The notes under the pieces are model-generated. The model was not told the DNA's origin. It saw only the letters and a list, made by a program, of their open reading frames with translations, and searched no databases. 64,000 nt of DNA from Chloroflexota bacterium (GTDB lineage Bacteria; Chloroflexota; UBA11872; VXOZ01). A program made the translations under genes and the position numbers. The DNA is taken from NCBI GenBank assembly GCA_028874195.1, contig JAPPLM010000042.1, positions 100,908-164,907 on the forward strand, read 5' to 3'. Below, piece by piece: positions 25,917 through 34,127 of this stretch. The stretch's first letter is position 1; each line of letters starts with the position of its first letter.

Positions 25917-26164
25917 CCTGCTAGCCCTGTTTACTTACGAGTCTTGCCATACCTTGTCCCAAGAGCCATGGCCGCTTGAATTGTTGGCAGTCTATTGGCA
26001 GATCCTGTTCGCTCAGTCTTCATTTACCTCAAACATATAGCCGTATTCAGCAGATGTCTGTAGCCTTGCATACGTTTCTGTGGGGCAATCGGCGTGGCTG
26101 CTGAACTACGCCTCGCTGCAACCACAGTATACCTGAGCATTGGCTTGAGACTTAGCAGCTGCAA

Positions 26165-26200
26165 AAGACAAAACGAGGAGGGTCAGGCGACCCTCCTCGT
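26165..26200 (-). terminator. Rho-independent terminator of solute-binding gene 1
   Basis: Perfect 12-bp stem (26173-26184 with 26189-26200) with a 4-nt loop. On the minus strand it is followed by TTTGTCTTTTGC. It lies 24 bp after the stop of the 26224-27666 gene. The rest of the 25917-26223 gap shows nothing else. Confidence 0.85.
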
Positions 26201-26223
26201 CTGGTTGCCAATGTATCGGGAAC

Positions 26224-27666
26224 TTAGCCCTGATTGGCGTAGTACTCGTCCAGGTGAGCCTGCGCTAGACTACTCGCCTCACGCATGGCTTCCTCGACGG
26301 TGACTTCCTGCGCCCATGCACGGGCCTGCTGGCCGCGGAATGCGCGGATCCACTCCAGCCACACGCCGTTGACTTGCCAGTACTGGCCGCGGCCTTCTCT
26401 AAGCGGGGCCATGTATGCTTCCACCTCACGCGGCGGACGACCGCTCTTTTCGAGCAGCCGCGCATCGTCCCACGTGTTGGTGTTGGCCGGCAGGCCGTCG
26501 CGTAGGATTGTGAAGACGCCTACCTGAACCTCATGGTCGACCAACGGGAACTTCATCACTTCCCAGGCCTCGTCGGGCACTTTGGTGCTGCCCCACATCT
26601 CTACCACACGCCCACCGCCAGGCACCTTGCTGTTGGCCGGACCGTTGATGAACTGCACCGCTTCGATGGGCAGTTTTTCCGGTTCCGGCGAACCCCAAGA
26701 ACCGGACTGGCCAAGGCCGAGGTTCATCATGGCTGCCCGTTGCCAGGCAAAAGGTCCGTGGTAACTGGATCCTTCGGGAATGCTCTCATTGAATTCTGCA
26801 ATGTCATCGGGATTTGGCGATACCCGATACTTGAACTCCAAGTCCCACAGGAACTGGATAACCGCGACAAATTCCGGCTCGTGAATGCGCGAGCGGCGGT
26901 AGTCGTCGGAAAGGAAGTTCGTGCCGTTCTGGAGCAGCATGCCCAGCACGTCAAAGGTGATCTGCTTGTTATTGAAGAAACCCCAGATCTTGGGATCTTC
27001 GTTCTCGCCCTTGGCGGTAATGTCGGAAGCGATTTCCAGCAACGTGCCGCCGTCGCCTGGGTTCCAATCGATGCCTTCGGCGGGCAGACGGTTGATGCCC
27101 ATGCGGTCGAAGATGTCGGTGTTGTAGGCAAACGCCGAGCAACCGACGCCCATGCAGACACCGTAGACATCCTGCTTCTCGTCGCTAAAGAACTCCGGAC
27201 CACGGATGCCCTCAAGCTGACCGGCATCACGCTTCGTGTATTCAGTGAGTGACCGAGCAAAGCCCGCGTCACGGTTGCGAGCGAAGAAGACGCCGTCGTT
27301 GTGGAATACGTCCGGCGCGTCCCCGGCGGCCAGTTGCGTATTGAGCTGGCTCATGGTGTCGCGGTAGGTGTCGCCTACCCAATCAAGCTCGATGTTGTCG
27401 TAATTCTCGTAGAATCGCGCCACAACGAGATTCTCGTAGAATGGCTCGACCAGGGTAAGATCGTTGGAGATCCATCTGACTGAGACCGTGACCTTCTCTG
27501 CTGGCTTCTGTTCTTCGGCCTTGGTCTCCTTGTCTGCCTTCTCCGGCATATCACCGGATTCGGCCGGCATGGCAGTGCCGCAGGCCGCCAGCGCGATAGC
27601 GCCGAGCACGCCGCCGGTGCCCGCCAGCATGCCGCGCCTGGTAATTCGACTATGAGCAAATGGCAT
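26224..27666 (-). CDS. Extracellular solute-binding lipoprotein (ABC, family 1), paralog 1
   Basis: 480-aa binding protein. The N-terminus has a twin-arginine-like ITRRGMLAGT signal and a lipobox ending LAACG, then an Ala/Glu/Lys/Pro-rich linker that tethers the folded domain to the membrane. The body resembles sugar/oligosaccharide-type binding proteins (APDVFHNDG, FNNKQIT, YWQVNGVWLEWI). It is strongly similar to the 29574-31010 protein throughout. No permease or ATPase gene is nearby, so it is an orphan here; the ligand is unknown. An intrinsic terminator follows it. Confidence 0.85.
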   Translation of the reverse strand: MPFAHSRITRRGMLAGTGGVLGAIALAACGTAMPAESGDMPEKADKETKAEEQKPAEKVTVSVRWISNDLTLVEPFYENLVVARFYENYDNIELDWVGDTYRDTMSQLNTQLAAGDAPDVFHNDGVFFARNRDAGFARSLTEYTKRDAGQLEGIRGPEFFSDEKQDVYGVCMGVGCSAFAYNTDIFDRMGINRLPAEGIDWNPGDGGTLLEIASDITAKGENEDPKIWGFFNNKQITFDVLGMLLQNGTNFLSDDYRRSRIHEPEFVAVIQFLWDLEFKYRVSPNPDDIAEFNESIPEGSSYHGPFAWQRAAMMNLGLGQSGSWGSPEPEKLPIEAVQFINGPANSKVPGGGRVVEMWGSTKVPDEAWEVMKFPLVDHEVQVGVFTILRDGLPANTNTWDDARLLEKSGRPPREVEAYMAPLREGRGQYWQVNGVWLEWIRAFRGQQARAWAQEVTVEEAMREASSLAQAHLDEYYANQG

Positions 27667-27836
27667 TGTTTACCCTCTCATGTCATGTTCTGAGCTTAAT
27701 CTCTCGGAACATCCAGGCGCTGCCAGCGCCTGTGATGTGCCTTAATCGGTGCAGATCTGCCAGGATTGCTTTGCGCGTTCCTCCTTCCATCACGATTCGT
27801 CAAGGCATTCTGCAGGACGTTATTTCTCATACCGAT

Positions 27837-27864
27837 AGTGTACTATGCAAGCCCTTGCCGTCAA
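27837..27864 (-). promoter_or_regulatory. Promoter candidate for solute-binding gene 1
   Basis: On the minus strand TTGACG (27859-27864) and TACACT (27837-27842) are separated by 16 nt, close to the sigma-70-type consensus. It would give a 5' leader of about 165 nt before the ATG at 27666. Confidence 0.45.
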
Positions 27865-27892
27865 GGGGAGGGTTGCCAGTTCGCTGCGCAGA

Positions 27893-27921
27893 TTGACACT
27901 CACGTAGACACAATCCATAGT
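27893..27921 (+). promoter_or_regulatory. Promoter candidate for the subtilase-like gene
   Basis: TTGACA (27893-27898), a perfect -35 box, is followed after 17 nt by CATAGT (27916-27921). It points toward the subtilase-like gene about 80 bp downstream and is divergent from the minus-strand promoter at 27837-27864. Confidence 0.5.
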
Positions 27922-28000
27922 GAGTGGCAGAAAAGTTCTTTGGGATTCATAAGGAAGCTGAGCGAGCGAAGCAACTCGTTAAGAAGTGAGGAATACAGCC

Positions 28001-29395
28001 ATGACGCCCGTAAACGATCCACTCTTCTCGCAACAGTGGGGACTGCACCTCATCAATGCTCCCGAGGCGTGGGGGATAACGCGCGGCAGCCGCGACGTGG
28101 TGGTGGCGATCATCGAAAAGGGTATCGACGTGAGCCATCCCGATCTGGCGGGTCAGTTCCTGCCGGGCTGGGACCTGTGGGACGATGACGATAGTGTGAA
28201 TGACACGTCTCGGCCGCGCAAACACAAGGACTCTACCGACCACGGCACACACATATCCGGCATCATTGCTGCGCGCGCGAACAACGAGATAGGCACTGCC
28301 GGTGTCGCACCAGAGTGCCGCATCCTTCCCGTGCGGGTAAACACATACCATGACGGTGAGCTTGCGCGAGGAATCCGGTTTGCCGTGGACAACGGCGCGC
28401 TGGTCATCAACCTCAGCGACGTGGGCTACATGTACACCGTCAAGCACGGCCTGCCCACGGTATACAGTGCCTGGACGCCGCCGCATTCGGATGAACTCTG
28501 GGAAGCCTGTGTCTACGCGCAGCAACACAATGTTCTCATAATCAATGCCACCGGCGGCAACCAAGCCCATAACGTCGCCAAGTATCCCGCGCTCTGTCCG
28601 GGCGTGGTCAACGTAGCTTCCGCTGACAAGAGCGGCCGCATGGCCGACTTCAGCGACTATGGCGACCTCACGGAAGTCGCGGCGCCTTCCGGCTGGCGGG
28701 GCTACGATCTTGCCAATGATCCTTCGCGGCGGATATTGCCATTAGCAGAGGAAGACGTCATGGCAGCGGCGCTTGGTGCGCATCCACAACAGGAATACGG
28801 TGTGCTGAGCACGATTTCCGGCGAGCACGGCGGCTACGTGGAGTGGTCGGGCGGCTGCATGGCGATAGGGCATGTTTCCGGCTTGGCCGCGCTTGTGTGG
28901 TCGCGGCATCCCGGCTTGACAGCAGATGAAGTAAGGATGGTCATACGCAATACGGCGCAACAACCGGCAGGCGGCAGCGGCTGGAATCCGTTCATGGGCC
29001 ACGGACTCATCGACGCCTTTGCAGCGGTATCAGTTGACCGAGTAGAAAGCGAGCTTGCAATTGCCGCAGTTGAGGTGTCCGAATTGAACCGAGAAGTCGG
29101 CATTCTAGAGGTGACCTTGGCGAACAGAGGCGTGATCGACGCCTGTGACGTGGCGGTAATGGTCTTCGATGGGCCGCTCGACGAAGGCGGCGGCGTTCAA
29201 TTAGGACACGCGCTCGTGCCCAAGGTAGTCGGACGAGAGGAAACGGTCTGTGAGTTGCCCTTCCGAATCCCAGAAGGCAAAGATAGCTTAGTGGTGGTCT
29301 GTGACCCACGAAGCCAACTTTCCGCACAACAACGTCAGCAGGGTGTCCTGTTCTTGCAAGAAAGGGTCCGTTTGGCCCAACGGGCTGTGGTGTAA
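28001..29395 (+). CDS. Subtilase-like (S8) protein with Glu/His/Cys in place of the triad
   Basis: 464-aa S8-fold protein without a signal peptide, so probably cytoplasmic or exported by another route. The three S8 signature regions align easily, but two catalytic residues differ. VAVIDTG reads VAIIEKG (Asp to Glu39), DHGTHISG keeps His81, and GTSMAxPH reads GGCMAIGH (Ser to Cys286, codon TGC at 28856-28858). The oxyanion-type Asn in ATGGN is kept. Residues from about 345 form a CARDB-like beta domain. It may be a cysteine-type variant or a non-catalytic scaffold. It lies between two paralogous solute-binding genes. The ATG at 28001 is chosen over one five codons upstream. Confidence 0.85.
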   Translation: MTPVNDPLFSQQWGLHLINAPEAWGITRGSRDVVVAIIEKGIDVSHPDLAGQFLPGWDLWDDDDSVNDTSRPRKHKDSTDHGTHISGIIAARANNEIGTAGVAPECRILPVRVNTYHDGELARGIRFAVDNGALVINLSDVGYMYTVKHGLPTVYSAWTPPHSDELWEACVYAQQHNVLIINATGGNQAHNVAKYPALCPGVVNVASADKSGRMADFSDYGDLTEVAAPSGWRGYDLANDPSRRILPLAEEDVMAAALGAHPQQEYGVLSTISGEHGGYVEWSGGCMAIGHVSGLAALVWSRHPGLTADEVRMVIRNTAQQPAGGSGWNPFMGHGLIDAFAAVSVDRVESELAIAAVEVSELNREVGILEVTLANRGVIDACDVAVMVFDGPLDEGGGVQLGHALVPKVVGREETVCELPFRIPEGKDSLVVVCDPRSQLSAQQRQQGVLFLQERVRLAQRAVV

Positions 29396-29482
29396 GAGAG
29401 GGCCGGACAAACGCGGCTCGGCCTCAGCGGCTGTTGACGGCTGCTGTGGATTTCCACTGAGCGCCACCGCAGGAATACCAAG

Positions 29483-29516
29483 CAAAAACGCGCCGCTTCT
29501 CCTTAGGAGAAGCGGC
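29483..29516 (-). terminator. Rho-independent terminator of solute-binding gene 2
   Basis: Perfect 11-bp stem (29492-29502 with 29506-29516; GCCGCTTCTCC / GGAGAAGCGGC) with a 3-nt loop, followed on the minus strand by GCGTTTTTGC. It lies 58 bp after the stop of the 29574-31010 gene. It may also help stop the converging subtilase-like transcript, which has a weaker T-run on its side. Confidence 0.82.
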
Positions 29517-29573
29517 ACGTTTAGCATCTCATGCCCCCATTTTAGCAGACGGGTGGCGGCACGGAATCATAGC

Positions 29574-31010
29574 TTAGCCGTAGTATTCGTCCAGCGCTGC
29601 TTGTGCCTCCTTGCTGGCCTGCTGCATTGCCTCCTCTACCGTGGCTTCACCGGCCCAAATCGCTCCCTGCCCTGCACGGTAGGCGCCTATCCAGGCGCTC
29701 CACACGCCATTCACCTGCCAGTAGTAGCCTTTGCCCTCACGCAGCGTGGCCATGTAGGCCTCGATTTCGCGCGGCGGGCGGCCAGCTTTCACATAGAGCC
29801 GCTCGTCGTCCCAGAAATTCGTATTGGGCGGCAGACCGGACTTGAGAATAGTGAAGGTCGCGATGTTCACCTCGTGGTCGGTCAGGAAGAAGCGCATGAG
29901 GTCCCAGGCTTCATCGGGTTGTTGCGAACTGCCCCAATGCTCCATGACGCGGCCGCCGCTTGGCACCTTATCGTTCTGCGGGCCGTTCAGGAATTTCACC
30001 GCCACAATCGGCAGGCTTTCCGGATCGGGACCGCCCCAGCGGCCGGATTGGCCCATGAGCAGGTTCATCATCGCCGTCCGCTGGAAGGCAAACGGCGCGT
30101 GGTAGGTCTGCCCTTCGGGGATGGCCTCCCGCAAGAGTGCGACGTCCTCAGGATTTGGCGACACTTGCCACTTGAACTCCAGATTGTGCAGGAATTCGAC
30201 CACTTCCATGAACTCCGGTTCATGAATGCGCGAGCGGCGGTAGTCATCGCTGAGGAAGTTCGTGCCGTTCTGCACAAGCAGGCTCAGCACGTCGCCGGTG
30301 ATCTGCTTGTTATTGAAGAATCCCCAGACCGGGTCGGCCTCGGTGCTACCGCGCTTGGTAAGCTCTTGCGCTATTTCCAGGAATTCACCACCGTCGGTGG
30401 GATTCCAATTTAATCCGCCTTCAGGCAGCCGGTTCACGCCGAACTTGTCGAAGTGCGCCGTGTTGTACGCCGTGGCGACGCCGCCGATGCTGCTGGAGAT
30501 ACCCCACGTACTGCCATCGGGATCGCGGAAGAACTCGGGACCGATTACGCCTTGCAGGGTACCGGCATCGCGCTGCAGGAAGGGCGCCAAGTCGTTGATG
30601 TAACCGGAGTCTCGGAAGAGCGCATAGCGGACGCCGTCGCTATGGAACACGTCCGGCGCCTCGTTGGCCGCCAATTGGGTCGCGAGCTTGGCGTGGTGTT
30701 CTCTGGCGGGCGCGCCTTCCCATTCCACCTTGATGTTGGGATGCGCCTCTTCGAAGCTGGCGACGAGCAGGTCGCCGTAATACGGCTGAATGACCGACGC
30801 ATCATTGGAAATCCAACCGGCGCGCACCGTGACCGTTTCCATCTCCGGCGCCTTTTCCGCCTGCTTGGCCTCCTCGGCGGGCTTGGATTCTTCCGCCGGC
30901 ATCTGTGTCGCAGTGCCTTGCGCGCATGCGGCAATTGCCACTATGCCAATCGACCCACCAATACCGGCGAGGACTCTTCTGCGTGTAAGATGACGATTGT
31001 GAATTGCCAT
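29574..31010 (-). CDS. Extracellular solute-binding lipoprotein (ABC, family 1), paralog 2
   Basis: 478-aa binding protein similar end to end to the 26224-27666 product: same GWISND start of the mature domain, APDVFHSDG, WGFFNNKQIT, NGTNFLSDDYRRSRIHEPEF and a YYWQVNGVW tail. The signal is twin-arginine-like (TRRRVLAGIGG) with lipobox IAACA and an Ala/Glu/Lys linker. AAAGGA precedes the ATG. The two genes flank the subtilase-like gene, suggesting duplication or insertion. No permease is encoded nearby, so cognate partners must be elsewhere. Ligand unknown. Confidence 0.85.
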   Translation of the reverse strand: MAIHNRHLTRRRVLAGIGGSIGIVAIAACAQGTATQMPAEESKPAEEAKQAEKAPEMETVTVRAGWISNDASVIQPYYGDLLVASFEEAHPNIKVEWEGAPAREHHAKLATQLAANEAPDVFHSDGVRYALFRDSGYINDLAPFLQRDAGTLQGVIGPEFFRDPDGSTWGISSSIGGVATAYNTAHFDKFGVNRLPEGGLNWNPTDGGEFLEIAQELTKRGSTEADPVWGFFNNKQITGDVLSLLVQNGTNFLSDDYRRSRIHEPEFMEVVEFLHNLEFKWQVSPNPEDVALLREAIPEGQTYHAPFAFQRTAMMNLLMGQSGRWGGPDPESLPIVAVKFLNGPQNDKVPSGGRVMEHWGSSQQPDEAWDLMRFFLTDHEVNIATFTILKSGLPPNTNFWDDERLYVKAGRPPREIEAYMATLREGKGYYWQVNGVWSAWIGAYRAGQGAIWAGEATVEEAMQQASKEAQAALDEYYG

Positions 31011-31259
31011 TCGTTTCGTCCTTTCTCCGTCGCTTCAATTGACAAGAGTCAATGGGGAGGGCGGAACAGAAACTCAGTTGATTACTCCTCCTCTCTACGA
31101 ACTCCGGCGCATACTGGCCGTGTATCGCTTGCAACCGTTTGCCCGCACTCTACTTGACACCCTGCACCACATGAGTAGAGGTTATAACGACCTTCTGCAA
31201 TTGTCTATATCTAAGAGGCCCTTAAATGGTATGTACGCCAGGAATCCCGATGCGGCGGA

Positions 31260-32420
31260 TCAGGCGTTGCGAAGATTGAGGGCTGCGGCGGCTTGCGCTC
31301 CATTCACCGTCGCGCGCACCACGTCCACGGCATGGGCGCAGGCAGCCTCCACCGTGGGAGCGTAGATTTGATAGACATAAGACAGAGTGCCGAAATCCCG
31401 TGCCAGCGTCTCGGCTAGGGCATTGCGGAACGTATCGCTTTCAGCTTCGATGAGACGCGCCCGCCAGTTGCTATTGAGCTTGAGCAGTTCGCCCCACAAT
31501 ACGGTTGCCGCAGGCAACGCGACTACCCCGCGCTCATCCGAGGGCTCATTCACGTGGACGCCGACCAGTTTGTGCGCGGCGTGCACCAGATAGTGGATGT
31601 GGAATTCGATGAACATGGCGGGCTTTTTACCGGCAAGGTACTCCCAAATGACGGCGGTTTCGACGGGCACGGGCTTGCCTAGCTTCGCGTCTTCAAAGTG
31701 GCAGCGCGGTACCTCCCCGGCGGCATTCGTCACCGAGTGGCCGTGAGCGGTTCCATCCGGGTTAGTTAGGGGAAGCAGGCAAAACTGGTACTCCTCCAGC
31801 AGTTTTTCCGCCTCTGCGGAGCGGCTGCTCAGCCAGTGCGCGAGAAAGAGTATCGGCACGTCGCCCGGCTCGGCCGGTTGCATCGTGTCAAAGACAATGA
31901 CGGTCTTGTCACGGGGTTGGGACTCCAACGCCAGCAGCGGGCGGCCCTCCGGCGTGCGGCCGTATTCGTGCACGGTAAAGTCGTCCAACGCGGCGGCGGT
32001 AGCGTGCAGCGCGGACTCGACTTCTGCCGGTGTGGGGAACGGGTGATTGCCGAGGAGAAACTCATCGCCGGCAGCAATGTCGAGGGTGACTTCGATGTAG
32101 TCTTTGCTCATGCGCGTCTGGGAACGGGGCACTAACTCCCAATTGCCGTTGCGTTTAGTGAAGTGCGGCCCATCCAGGTAGCTGATGCCGCCGCGGCCCT
32201 CCATGATGCGAAACGTCACGGTTTGTGCCTGATCAGACTGTGAGCGCACCCGGAAGCAGAACATGTACTCCCAGACCACCGGATAATCAGGGCTGTAGTT
32301 CTCGATGAGCAACTCAACTTGGTAGTGCCCGGGGCCGATCTTGCTGAACGCCCGCGCGCTGGCACACTCGAACTCGTTGTCCAGCGTGATGCCGGAATCT
32401 GCGTCGTAGAATGTCGCCAT
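31260..32420 (-). CDS. M14 carboxypeptidase-like protein with altered zinc site
   Basis: 386-aa protein laid out like cytosolic-carboxypeptidase-type M14 enzymes: an N-terminal beta-sandwich (residues 1-125 with FRIMEGRGGISYLDG), then the peptidase-like part with TPEGRPLLALES and PLTNPDGTAHGH. The zinc motif HPGE of M14 enzymes aligns with QPAE (residues 181-184 from this start), so the first His ligand is Gln while Glu is kept; the third ligand may be in FIEFHIH. It may be inactive or use a different metal geometry. It is the first gene downstream of the gmaS end on the same strand, 220 bp away. Confidence 0.65.
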   Translation of the reverse strand: MATFYDADSGITLDNEFECASARAFSKIGPGHYQVELLIENYSPDYPVVWEYMFCFRVRSQSDQAQTVTFRIMEGRGGISYLDGPHFTKRNGNWELVPRSQTRMSKDYIEVTLDIAAGDEFLLGNHPFPTPAEVESALHATAAALDDFTVHEYGRTPEGRPLLALESQPRDKTVIVFDTMQPAEPGDVPILFLAHWLSSRSAEAEKLLEEYQFCLLPLTNPDGTAHGHSVTNAAGEVPRCHFEDAKLGKPVPVETAVIWEYLAGKKPAMFIEFHIHYLVHAAHKLVGVHVNEPSDERGVVALPAATVLWGELLKLNSNWRARLIEAESDTFRNALAETLARDFGTLSYVYQIYAPTVEAACAHAVDVVRATVNGAQAAAALNLRNA

Positions 32421-32514
32421 CATGACCTCCAGTTTCTGCGCTGCTGTTTTCAGAGTGGTACTGGTTCATGCTGATGGATAGAGCATGCCCCAGTTGTATT
32501 GACGAGTCACGCTG

Positions 32515-32545
32515 ATTATACACAAGAGCCGCACTCCAGACTGGT
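32515..32545 (-). promoter_or_regulatory. Possible promoter of the M14-like gene
   Basis: A perfect TATAAT (-10) lies on the minus strand at 32515-32520, 95 bp before the start codon. The -35 region at proper spacing is poor. No other feature is seen in the 32421-32642 gap. Confidence 0.35.
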
Positions 32546-32642
32546 CCGGAGCACGGCTTCAGGTGTTGCTCTAAATCAGCCCTCTCTTGGACAGGGCTCG
32601 AAAACCGGCGCAATCGCATCTCCGCAAACTGGGTCTCGCCGA

Positions 32643-33977
32643 CTAGAACACGCCGATGTAGTTATCCAGCTCCCACTGGCTCACGCTGAGGTGGTAGCGG
32701 TTCCATTCTTCCCGCTTGACCTCGATAAAGTAGTCGGCGTATTCGCGGCCTAACGCTTCTTTGAGAACGTCGTCTTTATCCAGTTCGTCCAGGGCCTCAG
32801 GCAGGCTGGTGGGCAGGAACGTGATGCCGCGGCGGCGGAGTTCATCTTCATCCAGCTCGTAGAGGTTATCGTCATTGCGCGGGCCGGGGTCCATCTGGTT
32901 GGCGATGCCGTCCAAACCGGCGGCGAGCAGCACGGTATAGGCGAGATAGGGATTCGTGGCGCCGTCGACGATGCGGTTCTCGATGCGTCCCGGATCGGGA
33001 ATGCGGATCATCTGCGTGCGGTTGGAGCCGCCGTAGGTGCCATACACGGGCGCCCACGTTGCGCCGGAGCGGGGCTGGCCGCGGATCAGGCGTTTGTAAC
33101 TATTGACGATGGGGCAGGTAACTGCCGTCAGCGCGCGGGCGTGGTGCAGCACGCCGCCGGTAAACCAGTACGCCAACTGCGAAAGGCCGTTTTCGTCGTC
33201 CTCATCGAGGAACAGGTTGGTGGTATTGTCGTTGTCCCACAGGCTGACATGGCAGTGGGCGCCATTGCCGGTGAGATTCTGGATAGGCTTCGGCATGAAC
33301 GTGGCCGTGAGACCGTGCTCCTCGGCGACGGTCTTGACCATCCAGCGGAAAAAGGTGTGGCGGTCCGCCGTAGTGAGCCCATCGGCGTAGAGCCAGTTGA
33401 GCTCGAACTGGCAGGTTGCGTCTTCGTGGTCGGACGCATACGGCTCCCAACCCAGTTCCTGCATATAGCCGACCAGGGTCGTGATGACATCGAGGTTGCG
33501 GTAAAGGGCGCGCACGTCGTAGCAGGGCTTGTCGAGTGTATCCAGCGCGTCCCAGGGCGCATAGCCGCCGTGCTCGTCTTCCTTGAGCAGCATGAACTCG
33601 GCTTCCGTGCCCACATTCATCAGGTAGCCCGCTTGCTCAGCCTTCGCCAACTGCTGCTGCAAGATTGTGCGCGGGCCATAGTGCCACGGCACATCGTTGA
33701 CGTGGATGTTGCCGGATACCCACGCAATGTCCGGCCGCCAAGGCAGGACAAGGATCGAATTGAAGTCGGGATGGCAGAGCATGTCGGGATCATGTGGGCT
33801 CTGGCCCATGTCGCCGGCGGCAAACCCGGCGAAACCGGCGCTGCCGTCCGCCATATCGTCAATGTGGGTCGCGGGTATCAGCTTTGCCTTCGGCGCACCG
33901 CTCATCTCCACGTATGAACAGAGAAAGAACTTGATGCCGCGCTCTGCGATCAGTGATTTGACTTCGTCGAGTGTCAT
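32643..33977 (-). CDS. gmaS: Gamma-glutamylmethylamide synthetase / type III glutamine synthetase-like
   Basis: 444-aa glutamine-synthetase-fold ligase. In the N-methylglutamate pathway GmaS joins methylamine to the gamma-carboxyl of glutamate using ATP. Seen: GTEAEFMLL and HEDATCQFELNW (metal/glutamate ligands), TFMPKPIQNLTGNGAHCHVSLWD (ATP/ammonia region), PRSGATWAPVYGTYGGSNRTQMIRIP and ENRIVDGATNPYLAY. The C-terminus EWNRYHLSVSQWELDNYIGVF is like the GmaS/GlnT subgroup rather than GlnA-I. A strong AAGGAGG precedes the ATG. It is last in the Mgs-Mgd gene run, 150 bp after mgdA. A GlnT-type glutamine synthetase is the main alternative. Confidence 0.75.
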   Translation of the reverse strand: MTLDEVKSLIAERGIKFFLCSYVEMSGAPKAKLIPATHIDDMADGSAGFAGFAAGDMGQSPHDPDMLCHPDFNSILVLPWRPDIAWVSGNIHVNDVPWHYGPRTILQQQLAKAEQAGYLMNVGTEAEFMLLKEDEHGGYAPWDALDTLDKPCYDVRALYRNLDVITTLVGYMQELGWEPYASDHEDATCQFELNWLYADGLTTADRHTFFRWMVKTVAEEHGLTATFMPKPIQNLTGNGAHCHVSLWDNDNTTNLFLDEDDENGLSQLAYWFTGGVLHHARALTAVTCPIVNSYKRLIRGQPRSGATWAPVYGTYGGSNRTQMIRIPDPGRIENRIVDGATNPYLAYTVLLAAGLDGIANQMDPGPRNDDNLYELDEDELRRRGITFLPTSLPEALDELDKDDVLKEALGREYADYFIEVKREEWNRYHLSVSQWELDNYIGVF

Positions 33978-34051
33978 GGGTGTGCCTCCTTACGTGCAAT
34001 ACCGTTTCTAAGCTCTGTTAGCGCAGTTGTACGATTTCTCCCGCCCACCGC

Positions 34052-34079
34052 TGGATTCCGGCTTGCGCCGGAATGACGG
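34052..34079 (+). repeat. Dispersed repeat, GATTCCG...GGAATGACGG family, short form
   Basis: 28-bp imperfect inverted repeat (TGGATTCCGGC...GCCGGAATGACGG) in the mgdA-gmaS spacer. It has the same outer motifs as the copies at 1010-1061 and 38806-38856 but a shorter centre. No T-run follows it, so it need not stop read-through from mgdA to gmaS. Confidence 0.65.
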
Positions 34080-34127
34080 GCCGGGAGCGCCGCTGGCTGT
34101 ATACATCATACACAAGTGGCGTGCATG

